A stretch of 64,000 bases of DNA from Pseudopithomyces maydicus (taxonomy: Eukaryota > Ascomycota > Dothideomycetes > Pleosporales > Didymosphaeriaceae). The translations under genes were made by a program, and so were the position numbers. The notes beneath the pieces were generated by a model. That model had not been told where the DNA came from and searched no databases. It was given only the letters and a program-made list of their open reading frames with translations. The DNA lies in the NCBI GenBank assembly GCA_026873275.1, contig JANTUC010000002.1, positions 372,001 through 436,000 of the forward strand, given 5' to 3'. Numbering within the stretch: position 1 is the first letter of the stretch; every line of letters starts with the position of its first letter. This document shows positions 35,498 through 46,735 of the stretch, piece after piece.

Positions 35498-37219
35498 TCG
35501 CAGCCTCTTGGCTCGACCACCACGACCACCTGCCATGGCGGCGACAAGGATCAATAGGTACAAAGGGAAGGCCAAAGAAAAAGCATCAAGAGGACAAGAA
35601 AGACGCGAGCATCCTAACCGTATAAGAGGCAGCACACTACGTCTACCCAATCACCCTTGAACGCATCCTTCCCATCCAGCAATCAATCTGTCGTTCCAGA
35701 ATTGCTCCCCGCATCTCGCGTACAACCGCGCAATTACAGTCTCCGCGGCTGATGAAAGTACAACCTTCTCGAACCCGTGGCTTGTCATCTCTGCATAGAT
35801 TGATGTTGTTTAGGCGGATACCAAGCTTTCTGCGCAGCGCCCGAGCCGATTGGAGATCTTCCCGCGTGCTGGCGGTCGAGTCGAACGGGATAAATGCAAG
35901 GCGAATATCTGATAGGTTGCGTGCTTCGGTTCGAACGCAATCGGCCGCTGAATGGCTGCGTTAGCGAGTCCCAGGGCTCAGAAGTGCCTCTTAGATGCAG
36001 TGGGAGAGGCGAGTGCCTGGGCGCCCAAGAGCGCTTGCGGTAGATTTCACGGTGTGGTGGTGCGATGCGGAGGCGCCGATATATTGTGCGACCTAGGGCC
36101 GCGATTGCCTGCTTTAATGGATGTTCATTGTCGGTGATAGTGACATACGGCTTCGCGTCAAGGTCTTCATTGCGAGAGGAACAACAGATAGGATTTTGCC
36201 CTAGATCTCGCTAACTTGATCGGCGCGTATGGGATTTGGCAGTACGGTGTTGGAGTTTGCCGTTGCCGGGCATGCGGACCGCACAAATGACAGGGACAAT
36301 CAGCCGGCTGGATGTTACACTGGCTAAGCGATATGGAACCTGAGAGAGGTGCACGTGGTGCCAGCCCCCATCGGTGTCAATATGTGACAGAGCATATTGG
36401 AAGGTGTTGGAATAGCAAGCTGTAAAGAGGTGCAGGAGCGTAGAGTGAAGGTTCCCCTCCAACGCTTACTAGAATCGGCAATTCGTTCGAAAAGAAGGCG
36501 TCATCTTGGTTTCTCCTGTCAGCAAGACACAAGCTAGTGGGGTGAATTCAATCAAGCTGCATAAGCAGAGAAGTATCAATCTGAGATATTGTCAGAGCAC
36601 CAGAATCTCCACCCTCTCTTTTCTCGCTCTCTCACACATGCAAACTTTATTTGATATACGCCCCACATAACCAGACGATTCTCCGGCTACGGAGAGTCTT
36701 TCAGACGGCCCGAGGGACGCTTTTGCTGTCATCTGGAATATCGATGCGACTTTCTCTGATAGAGGAGGGCGTACAAGATTTGATACTTCTACGAATAAGA
36801 GTGTAATTGCGACTGTTATGAGATAGTGTACTAATATCTTGGCTTCAAATAGGAAGAGTCTTATTAATCCAGTCTTCTCTTCTATGGGCGGTTACCTTGT
36901 TATCGTGAAAAGACTTATTTAGAACTTGTTCATATTACTCAACTTGATGCTGCTTATTCGTCGCTCATATTGATTCTATTGAAGGCGATTGTTCGTTCAC
37001 CTATGTCTTTTCAGCAGTGGATCTGAATTTAGTTCCATCGAAGGCCAAATCTGCCAATGCATGTCTTACGGGCTAAATATCAGACACCGAGCGCAGTTTT
37101 GTCGATTCATGCTATACTGCAGTACTGAAAAGAAAAGGACTCAGAGTTCTCAATATGGCCATGCAGTATCAGACTGTTGTATATAACTCAGAAATAAACC
37201 TTTTTACGCACTAATTTTA
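35498..37219. other. Gene-free, increasingly AT-rich interval
   Basis: No gene-like frame over about 1.7 kb. From about 36540 onwards the sequence becomes AT-rich and stop-dense in all frames, which suits decayed repeat DNA or an effector-type compartment. No intact transposon reading frame. Confidence 0.4.
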
Positions 37220-37330
37220 CATACGCCACTCACTTTTACACTGTCCAGTAGGGAGACAATCTTTTTTCCAACCATTTTTTACGCCATGGAGTTGACTCGA
37301 CACCTTTTTATCATCGTACAAAACACACAA
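37220..37330 (+). repeat. Diverged direct repeat, copy 1
   Basis: Begins CATACGCCAC and ends TACAAAACA. Shares ordered blocks with 41712-41820 in the same orientation: CTGTCCAGTRGGGAGACA, CATTTTTTACG-type, AGTTGACT, and ACACCTTTTTA followed by CTACAAAAC-like sequence. I estimate about four fifths identity by eye. Possibly a decayed MITE or solo terminal repeat. Confidence 0.65.
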
Positions 37331-38184
37331 CTAAGAAGATAAACCAAGGAAATACAACCACTGTCATTGATGAAAGTATACTAATTCTCTCTCCACTCTC
37401 TTACGTGCTCCCATGAAAAGTGTTTGTAGGCTAGTTTTGAAGACTGCCAAATCTCGCGCGTGAAATAAAATTTGACAAGCAATCGTGATCGATAGGTATG
37501 TCAGCACCAACTACATGGGGCTCAATTGATCCGATTAGGGAGACTAAAAATACGGGAGATTGTTATTCCGACGGAAGGAGCGCAACGTAATTGGAGGATA
37601 CACTTTAGCCTACCTACATATGTAAGTTACTAAACTAGCTGGCGAGGGATTTCTTGTGGACTCTTCCAGACCTCAAATCGACTGCGTTGCGAATGTTTCT
37701 GGCGGCTTGGTAAGGCGGATTCGAATTTTAACTAAAGCTCAACAGGTTAGGATATTTTAAGGACTCTACCCGTGATGGCGTTTGGCAAATAGTCTAACAC
37801 AATACTTAATGACTGAGATAGAAGCTGAATATGATTTGCCCCGCGCAATGGTGTTTTCTTTTGGACTGGAACCTTTGGAAGTATGGCATCAACCACAATG
37901 AACATATATGGGCCTATTTACTGAGGAAAGAAGGTGCCTGTAATACAATAATATCTCCCTCTTAGAAGGATCACAATCATTCACGTCCTAGCTCAACTAG
38001 AGAAAAACTATCGTGTTCTCTCGCACGAGTCACGAGTGATCGAAACATATCTGTCCGTACCTTGATTATTTAAAGCTCCATATTACAAAGATTCTACGAT
38101 GTGCTCTGACTCTCCAGTTTTGTTCGACCCGCAGCATACCCAACAATAATTGAATAGTTGTCAGATTTATAGCTCAATCAAAAA
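37331..38184. other. AT-rich gene-free interval
   Basis: No open frame of interest over 850 bases. It should contain the promoter of the following secreted-protein gene. Confidence 0.4.
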
Positions 38185-38765
38185 ATGAGGCTTCACACAC
38201 CCATCACCACCCTCTTCCTGGCCGCCACAACCATTGCCATTGATATCCGCTTCACGGACGACTGGAGCTGCAACGGCTTCGCCTTTGCCTGTTCCAACAT
38301 CAATGCCGGTGTTTGTTGCACATATGCATACTGGCAAGGCAATCCCATGTACGCACGAATCGCCGCCACCCCAAGCAACTGGGTTCTTTTCATCAAGGCC
38401 TATGGAGACAACGAATGCATAAGCCAAGCGATTCAGGTGAGCGGCGTTCGGGGCCAAGATATTTGCCAGAACACAATGAAGGTGCACAGTGCGAAGTGGG
38501 GGTTCTTTAACAAGAAGAGAGAGGAGCAGGGAGAGCAGCAGCCAAAGGAACCGTGTCGGCAGGCTGATAGCTTGTACTTGGCAGATGGGACAAAGTATGA
38601 TATCCAGGGAATGTCGCGGGCGGAGGTCGGTGCATTGGTATGTATCACATAAGTGTTGAGAATTCCGACTACTTGCTAACTATTTTGAAGGTCGAGGTTG
38701 CGAGAAATGGATCGGGTGTGGCCGAGGTCCCAGAGTTTTTCAAGGCTTTTGAAGTCGAGGCGTAG
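38185..38765 (+). CDS. Small secreted cysteine-containing protein
   Basis: Exons are 38185-38637 and 38691-38765 (175 aa); the intron has a clear GCTAAC branch point. Signal peptide: MRLHTPITTLFLAATTIAI. The mature protein has about eight cysteines (WSCNG, FACSN, GVCCTYAY, NECIS, DICQN, EPCRQ), then a Lys/Glu/Gln-rich linker (NKKREEQGEQQPKEP) and a C-terminal segment (YDIQGMSRAEVGALVEVARNG). Small size, signal peptide, Cys content and AT-rich gene-poor surroundings suit an effector-like secreted protein. No family recognised. Confidence 0.75.
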
Positions 38766-39186
38766 CGCTATCAATAATGAATACGACGCCTTTCTGCTCT
38801 TATGCAGTGGAGCCACTCGTGCTTAATGTAAATGTAATATTATATGCAGTAATATTAATCATGAATCCCCAGGAGATCTACATTATAAGTGGAAGCAGAC
38901 TATAGTTTTTATATATTTTTTTTAATGTTTTTAGTATTACATCTGTTGTATATAATCGAGAAAAGATACCGTCAATACCCAAAAGGCGGTTCAAGGACTG
39001 ACTGACCGCCGAACGCAGATGCAAATGAGCACCCCGGAACGATTGCTACGCACAGAACACTACATATGTTCCTCAGTCCTCCTATATTACAAGGCTACCT
39101 CATCCGGCACTACGTGATACACATATCTACATATAGCCCTGTGGACCAGCCCACCAGCCCACCAACCGACACTCTGTCTCACCAAC
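38766..39186. other. Intergenic, no gene seen
   Basis: AT-rich 420-bp interval between convergent genes. Confidence 0.4.
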
Positions 39187-40360
39187 CTAAAAAGAAATAC
39201 AAGCAGGGAAGCTGTTCGTGTTCCCAAGAACATTCGCTCCGGCACAAACTTGACCGCAGCATAGATCTGGCCGCTCGAACGTGCACGGAGCGAGGTTCGG
39301 CGCGCACGTCGGCGCTGGAACAACTAAAGAGTCTGTAGACGCCGGTAAAGAGGTCGAGCTTGGTTCGATTGTCGACACGAATACAGCAACCGTGGTCGAC
39401 GATACTACCATCTCCACCGTCGTAACTACGCTCGAAGCTGCCTCTGAAGACTGAGGACCCGTGCTTGTCTCAACCGCTGATGACGTTTGTGTCGACGAAT
39501 ACTCGCTGCTTGTTGTTGAAGACTCGCTGCTTGTTGATGAATACTCGCTGCTTGTCGACTGTATGCTCGAAGATGAGGGAGTCGCCAACGCTGCAGTACT
39601 CGTTGAGACCGAGCTTGGCGCGGTGCTCGTCGCCGAAGGCTGCGTCGATACATGTGACGAGGACGAGGACGATTGTCGACCGTTGCACTGCCCATAGCCT
39701 GCCTGGCAGCCGGAGCCACAGTATCCCTCGGTCTTGCCGCAGTAGCCGTACTGACTGCAACAATTACCCCATTTGGAGCCCTGGCATGTCGTTCCGTACT
39801 TGATGCCCTGATAGACACCGCAGCGCGCATTCGATGAGACGGCCATGTTAGAGCTTGCCGAGGGAGCGCTCGAAGAAGCCACTCTTGTGGAAGTTGACAA
39901 CGTCACTCGCGAGGACGAGGAGCTGCAAAGTCCGGATCCTGGCTTGCATCCACTCCCACAGTAATTGCTCGTCGACCCGCAGTATCCATATTGTGAGCAG
40001 CAATTCCCATATTTGGAACCAAGACAAGTGTAATCTTTGCTCCCACCGCAAGTCCCGTTCGGGCTAACTTTCTTCGAAGCAGGCACAGACGAGTATGCAG
40101 ACGCAGAAGAACCGCAACTACCGAAGCTTGATTGGCAGCCAGTTCCGCAGTATGCCTTCGTGGATCCGCTGTGGATGCTTTAGCACTATGACATGTACTC
40201 TCCTTCCGAAAACTCACCAATAACCGTGCTGTGAACAGCAGGATCCAAATGTAGAACCAGAACATGTCAAGCCTACCGCCGAGCCACATTTACCAGAGCG
40301 CGAAGTTGAAGCCGCGGCCGATATGCTCACGAAGAGGCAGACAGTAAGGCTGAACCGCAT
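39187..40360 (-). CDS. Chitin-binding protein with three CBM18 (hevein) modules
   Basis: Exons are 40360-40218 and 40168-39187 (374 aa). Signal peptide: MRFSLTVCLFVSISAAAS. Three hevein-type modules with eight cysteines each follow: module 1 is split by the intron (FGSCCSQHGYCGSTKAYCG), module 2 has YGNCCSQYGYCGSTSNYCG and module 3 has WGNCCSQYGYCGKTEGYCG. The aromatic residues that stack on GlcNAc are present. After them comes a Ser/Thr-rich stalk of about 110 residues with SSEYSST-type repeats, then a C-terminal Cys motif (CAPNLAPCTFERPDLCCGQVC). No catalytic domain is seen. Likely roles are binding chitin in the fungal's own wall or protecting it from plant chitinases; this is inference. 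A TATA-like ATATATAT lies about 60 bp upstream. Confidence 0.88.
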
Positions 40361-41711
40361 GTTGATAGGAGATGATCCGTGTATCGAGCACAGTTAAAAC
40401 TAATGACTGGTTCATTATATATATTTGCTATTTAGTCCATGGAACAGTTAGGGTCTGGATCGCGACATGCCATGCAAGATGCGCCTTCCGTCTGCTAGTC
40501 AGGCACACACGCGAGAGGCTTTTCTCATAAAGTTGAGATTTGAGTATAACTTTGCCTAAAGAGAGGTGGTTGCCAGCCACAGGGCTTGCTCTTTACCAAA
40601 CCAAGGTCTAGCTTGTAAATTCGGCGCAATTCCAGTTTGACTCGCGCCCGTATTCGAAGCGGCTGTCAAGGATGACGTAGTCTTGGCATGGCCTACCCAC
40701 CTTAGGTCCTGGAGATAGCTAGCTAGAGAATACACACTACTTACTGATCCTTGAGCATCACCCTGTTACAGCGGCGATGTTCGCCGTCAACCAAAAAATT
40801 GCCTACGGTTAACCCAATAGTCAAATTTAGTATACACTAACCCTGATACAGACCTAGCTCAAGCAAACTCTAACCCTATCCAGCTAGCCTTGATCCTAAT
40901 CAAGCTTACGCGATTGACTGTAGGCAGTCTATCGCGTTGGCTGCGATCTAAAATCTTGACGGGGCCCACCGTCTCTGTAGTTTGGGATATGTTCTCCTGA
41001 CTAACGGAGTGCCCGATGTTGTAAAAGAATTGTATGCGATTGGCACTGTTCTGGGAGTTTCTTCTTTCCGAGGCATGGTCCTGAAGAAACAATCGAACTG
41101 GCCCAGGCGAATACGATGATTCTTGTCAACGAGCACCCCCACGAAGAACATCAATGCAACTTTCCATGTACCAGGAGCTACTGGGTGATGAAAGTATTCC
41201 ATCAATTTCCTGAATTATTGGAACTATGTATTATGATCCGATTCACTATCTTCGCGCATTCGCACCCAATCGTAAATCCATGGAAATTTTTCCTTTACCT
41301 CCTGCGATTGTGCAAATGCTGGGTGGCTGTCATCAGATTCAACCACGGCTTGCATCGCACTTCTCGTCTCGATACCCTTTGGAAAATCGCACTGACATTG
41401 ATCGTTCGTCTGTGTCACTTGAACAGATGCAAACACTCAGCAGTGTAACAAAGCATGGACCTGGTGGTTCTGTCCGGCTTATTGTACTGCAAATACTGTT
41501 GTTTCAAACGTGAATATTTTGTGGCGTGAAGTAAAGTAATTCAGTACAAGTGAGAAAGCCCAGAAGAAGAAAATCTTCGTGAACTAGAGATATTCAACGA
41601 CATTCAACACTTTCACAAACGAGTAGACCGTCGTACAAGGCTCATAAGGTTTTCAGCAACTCAAGAGCTTTTTTAGCCACTCGATCACTTTCACGTATGT
41701 AGAAAGTTCTT
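40361..41711. other. AT-rich interval, no intact gene
   Basis: 1.35 kb. Frames at 41116-41448 and 41226-41513 on the plus strand have no recognisable domain and lack splice support. Possibly relic coding or repeat DNA. Confidence 0.4.
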
Positions 41712-41820
41712 CATACGCCACATTTTTCTGCTGTCCAGTGGGGAGACACTCTTTTATCAATCATTTTTACGACGTCTAGTTGACTGACTGGACACCTTTT
41801 TACCATTCTACAAAACAAAA
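41712..41820 (+). repeat. Diverged direct repeat, copy 2
   Basis: Same block order and orientation as 37220-37330, about 4.5 kb apart. The interval between copies contains the small secreted-protein gene and the chitin-binding gene. Confidence 0.65.
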
Positions 41821-42046
41821 CATGTAGAAAGTTCAGACCGATGAATCTGAATTCATTGTTATCTGGTAGACATCACACCATGGAGTAGCTCATATGTACG
41901 CAGGTTACTTGCGCCACCTGGTAAATAGTCGAAGTAAACCAAGAACCCCAACGTGGGTCCAAGACCGTATTCACGAGCTGAAGACGTTAGAGTGAGGATG
42001 TAAATGTATCAGAAACTATTAGATTAACGTACAAGGCTAAGTCTCC

Positions 42047-42496
42047 TCAGGGGAATGTGTCTTTGCAGTAATAGCTGCGCGGTTTCTTCTCATCCCACCA
42101 CTGGTACTCATTATCGGTCTCTGTTTTTATTTCAGTGAAAAGTTGCAAGCATAAATAATCTTTTATCACTCACTGCCAATGTAGATGACATCTCCGGAGC
42201 AGGTACTCCCACTGTTGTATCATCAGCCAAAGCCTTTTAACCCACTGACTAGATTTCACTGACGTGAATAACAAGCACATTTGACACTTGGAATTAGTGA
42301 CGCGTGTGGCGTTGACCGGAGAGAAATCCATGTTGTGGCAAATAGGATATAGCCAAAGTGTGCCGACCTTGTCATCATTTCGGTAAGTGCCACAGGCATC
42401 CTCGGCGCGAAGTTGGAGTTCAGGCTGCATGGGAGGTGCAGCAAGTACGCCTAACAGGAAGAATATGAAGTAAGTGGAGAAAGTGAAGAACAGCAT
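42047..42496 (-). CDS. Small secreted protein, three exons
   Basis: Exons are 42496-42264, 42211-42174 and 42120-42047, giving 114 aa in one frame. Signal peptide: MLFFTFSTYFIFFLLGVLAA. The mature part has cysteines in DACGTY, PICHN, KCQMC, STCSG and YYCKD, and ends EKKPRSYYCKDTFP. Both introns are 52-53 nt with GTCAGT and GTGAGT donors and ACAG acceptors; the two short exons are invisible to simple frame scans. An upstream in-frame ATG at 42526 is less likely because it would bury the signal peptide. Effector-like by size and setting; no family recognised. Confidence 0.65.
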
Positions 42497-44434
42497 GATT
42501 ACCTTAGGATTGTCTTCGTAGGACACCAGAGATCTGACAAGTGTTTGGTGTCGGGTGTACTCTTGCGTGTGTGTTCCGGGTCGGTGCTATCAGACTAGTA
42601 AGAGGGGCGCTGTTGAGCTTATAAGGTAGCGAAGACAGCTTCTTGTCCGCCTTTGTGGATTAGGCACTTGGTCAAACGAACCGAATGTCGGTTGAAAACC
42701 CCAGCGTTTGACCCAGGTACTACCTACCATATTGGCGTTGAATCATGGCCAACGCAGCTTTGGTTCCATACATATGTCTGTGATTGTCGCTCGCCTGGTT
42801 TAGAAATTGATTTTGTTTGTACTTACCAAGCTGAAAAGTTTTCATAGGCTTCTGTAGACACAACTCGACATTAGATTCAATCGAAGTTGGAAACAGGTAG
42901 TCTGCAAGTTTCACAAAATTGTATCATGGCGTCGCCCTGATTATTCAGCAGTCAATTGTAGACGACGATAGCTAACGAGTCAGAGATTATGTGTACAGAT
43001 ATTCCAAAACCACAAAGCTATTGCTTACATGTTTTACGTGACACCATTACGAAGATCATAAAGACCACGTAGGCTACGAAGGCCTTGTAAATGCAATATT
43101 ACTGATATACTAAGATGTCTCACCAATGCTCCATACCTCTTATGGGCAAATGAGAACTCACACTCCACAATGATGTCTCAAAAGTATAACTTAAAGACTA
43201 CTTATCTCATCCTGTCTTTGCCGGGTCCCATGTATCAAAATGGTCTCAGCAACAGTGACTCTTAGATTTATCCTCCGGATAGTTCAATCCTTGGTCCTCA
43301 CATAATCGATAGTTGAGACTTCTTACTATTGACGGTACGCACAATGAAGGCTGAATTCCGTGCTGTTGCACTGCGTACCTCTGATACACATCAGTACATA
43401 TGTAGTCGGAAGATTCATTCTGGCACTACAAATTACACATACAAATGGCAGACGGCTCACACCGAGCTTCCACTATGTGTTGTAGGGCAATATCTAGGTA
43501 CTAGGTATGTTCTCGATAGACAAGATAGGGCAGCATGACGTCATTACTTAGTCGCGGATGACTAAAGCGTTCGTGAGGGCAGGGCCGCAGGGAGTATGCA
43601 GCGAGCCCCCACGTACAAACTCGCAGATCACTTGGCCCACCATCCCATGCTTTCCACCTTAAATTCATGCATATTCATAACAATTCAGTCTTGCTTTGTT
43701 CATGTTGTGTAGCGCAAAATCATCCCACTGGCGGGTCTGCTAGCGTTTTGAAACGCATAATTTTGTTTCGCACAGATTGACCTAGTCGCCCCTTTTGAGC
43801 CGATGATCGTATGACATAGCTGAGTTGGTCTTCAGAACGGGTCTGGGCCATTTCTATGATTGATGGACTCCTGATCATCTCGGTTGTACCTCTGTTGCTA
43901 TTTACGTGTGATTTTGTGTTCCTACTTAAAACGACATATGGAAAGATGGACGCAACCTATCGTTCTAGCCGCAAGCCCGGTCGGGAGGCAATAAAACATG
44001 TACTTCTTTGCAGCACCTGACTAACGTTTCCCGGTTTTAATGAAATTACGGCTATTTATTCGTCGCTACAAGTCATCGGCAACGGGTCGGCTTCTATATG
44101 CACCCCAGATCGTATCCCCACAAAAATATATTCCCGACCCTGGTAAATTTCGAAACGCAAGGCCGTGGATGGATCGCACGCCGCGGATGAAAGGACGAGC
44201 CCGCCTAGATCCCCTTTTTAGCTTGCAAAATGGAGCACTGCCCCCCACTGATTGAATTAACAGTGTTTTAGACTATGCGCTATTTTGCCTAAAGACCGGA
44301 GGCAAACATTGTGAAGCTTGACGCGACGTCGTCCTTATAATCGTCGGATTTCACGGTGGTCCAGTCAAGTACATCGAGACATTCTCTCTTCATCCGCCAC
44401 AGAAGTTCCATCAAACAATTCCCCGGTCGTCACA
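42497..44434. other. Large gene-poor AT-rich interval
   Basis: About 1.9 kb without a supportable gene; the frame 44040-44255 (71 aa) has no features. TATAAG on the minus strand near 42617 may be the core promoter of the small secreted gene. Confidence 0.4.
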
Positions 44435-45109
44435 ATGAAATTCTCGATTGCTGCCCTCTCCTTGGCTACTATCGCCGCTGCGAGCCCCGTCGAGCCTCGC
44501 CAGTCGTGCCCTAAAGTTTACATCTTTGGTGCCCGCGAGACCACAGCTCCTGCTGGCTATGGTACTGCAGGTGGCCTCGTCAACCAAGTCAAATCCGCAT
44601 ACCCTGGTGCTGGATCAGAAGCCATCAACTACCCAGCTTGCGGTGGACAGTCCTCATGTGGTGGTGCCAGCTACGATAGCTCCGCCGCGCAAGGAACCCA
44701 GGCCGTCGTTCAGGCCGTAACAGCGTACAACAAGAAGTGCCCGAGCACACAGATTGTTCTCATCGGTTACTCGCAAGGTGGCCAGATCATGGACAACGCT
44801 CTCTGCGGCGGTTCTGGATCCACTCTGAGCGGCACTGCTCTCAGCGCGGTCAAAGCTGCTATCTTCATGGGTGACCCCCACAACCGCGCTGGTCTTCCTT
44901 ACAACGTCGGAACGTGTGCAGCTCAAGGCTTTGCCGCTCGTCCCCAGGGCTTCCAGTGCTCGCCTGCCAACACCAGCATTATCAAGAGCTACTGCGATTC
45001 GACCGATCCCTACTGCTGCAATGGAAATGATGCCAACTCGCACCAGCAGTACGTCAACAAGTACGGCTCGCAGGCCCTATCGTTCATCAAGAGCAAGATC
45101 ACTGCATAA
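44435..45109 (+). CDS. Secreted CE5 esterase (acetylxylan esterase/cutinase family)
   Basis: Intronless, 224 aa. Signal peptide: MKFSIAALSLATIAAAS. The CE5 serine-hydrolase fold starts CPKVYIFGARETTAP. The nucleophile elbow is GYSQGG (Ser), the catalytic Asp lies in CDSTDPYCC and the His in DANSHQQYV. Cysteine pairs are conserved. The motif set and length resemble acetylxylan esterase II more than cutinase, whose N-terminal region differs. The likely substrate is acetylated xylan of plant walls. The frame extends upstream to 44318 but the signal peptide fixes the start at 44435. Confidence 0.9.
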   Translation: MKFSIAALSLATIAAASPVEPRQSCPKVYIFGARETTAPAGYGTAGGLVNQVKSAYPGAGSEAINYPACGGQSSCGGASYDSSAAQGTQAVVQAVTAYNKKCPSTQIVLIGYSQGGQIMDNALCGGSGSTLSGTALSAVKAAIFMGDPHNRAGLPYNVGTCAAQGFAARPQGFQCSPANTSIIKSYCDSTDPYCCNGNDANSHQQYVNKYGSQALSFIKSKITA

Positions 45110-46735
45110 ATGGAGCAAATGAGGGGCTGAGCGATGGTGTCGTGTGGTCGGCGACTAGACATCAAGACTGTTCAAAGCAGCCATCTGACAGACCACGCTT
45201 TCCTCTAAAACTTTAAGCTTACCTTCGATTCAATGTCCATATTTTCATGTTAAAGACTTCACAATATGCTATTATGCGTGAATTAATTCCCAATCCACTG
45301 AAGCACATTAATTCCTGATACAAAAATAACCACTGATGGGTAGAGCCAATCATCATTGTATGTCGCTTAGAATACTTTCAACCACCTATATATGCTCGCT
45401 CTACTCCTCGAATCAGCATTATATTCACCAGAAGCTTTCAATCCCAAAGGCCTCTACGCACAATCTCTCCAATCTCAATCCACCTAGCATCTGTTCAATT
45501 CTGTGGATGCCCGGGAGCCCATCATAATAGCACTTAGCCTTAAGCCTTTTGCTTGTCTTCCAATGTCACTCACCGAATATAGTGCATAGATATCAAGCAT
45601 GGGACACTCATCATGCCTTATGAAGAAGTTCTCGCGTAGACCTTGAAGTGACCTAACCTTCTCAGCTCTAGAGTATCGATGCAGCAAATGCGTGGTGTCA
45701 GAACGAACCCTGTTTTTCTTCTTCTATAGGCTGAGACCTACGAGTCATATCCTCTTGGGTCCGTTCATGACCCGGTTTTGGTGATTCATTTATCTGAAAA
45801 GGACAATGTGGAAAAAATCAAGTAGAACGACAAGTCCAGCTGTATTTACAATAACCCCCCTCACTTCTTGCATTAGCAGTGGTGTGGTATCGTGTTGGAA
45901 CCAGTGACTCGTTCTTCTGAGATATAGTAAATCAATGACAATATCTGAAAATTCTTTCGATTTGTGGTCATGCAAGAGCATCAATAAGTAAAAGACAATA
46001 AATGCGATGGCGCACAGAGTGAGGGAAGACCGTGAAAGCTGGATTTCCTTACCGGAAAGGGGTGTTGCGGTGGACTCGTGGGAACGTAAGCTTCTGAAAT
46101 GACATTTATTTTAATGTTTAATTAAGCATTACAATTGGTATATTAAATCAGATGATAAAGAACTTAACGACTTGAGTCTCGAGAGAATGGCTACTCGAGG
46201 AATTGAGCGAGACAGCATGATACCCACAGTGCAATTCCCTTGCCCACCCATCTGTATAAAGTGGTCATGGGGATATGCGTTACAAGCAGACCACAAAGCC
46301 CTTTCCTTGAACTATTACCATTTTTCACCCCGCGTAACTTGTTTATATAGTAGGTTGATGGTGAAATCCGCTAGTTGCGGTCTTAGCAGTTCGGTTTAAT
46401 AACAAACGACAACACTTGTGGCTATTCATGTTTGCATAAGTGTTTTTCTTATTTTAAGCGGTCGAAGCTCAACCCGAAATTCAGCTCTTGACAAGGGCGT
46501 TTTTACGAAATATCAACTTCTTGGCGTTCGCTGAAATCAGTCGCCCACCCAACCCATATAAACCACGTGTTCCACTTCGAGGCAAGACTCTTCTCTCCTG
46601 CACTCACACCCGATTCTGAGGAAAGGTGGCAATCTCACACGTCTGACCCAAGGTAATTCACCATGTAAACCCCCATGAAACATAGAGGCTGCTTGATGCT
46701 GATAACATCTATGTAGGCTAAAGCTCGAGGCAGTC
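45110..46735. other. Gene-poor AT-rich interval
   Basis: 1.6 kb without a supportable gene; only short, stop-dense frames. Confidence 0.4.

Noticed and set aside
41116..41513. Overlapping 95- and 110-aa frames as a gene
   Set aside because: No domain, signal peptide or splice support; AT-rich relic more likely.
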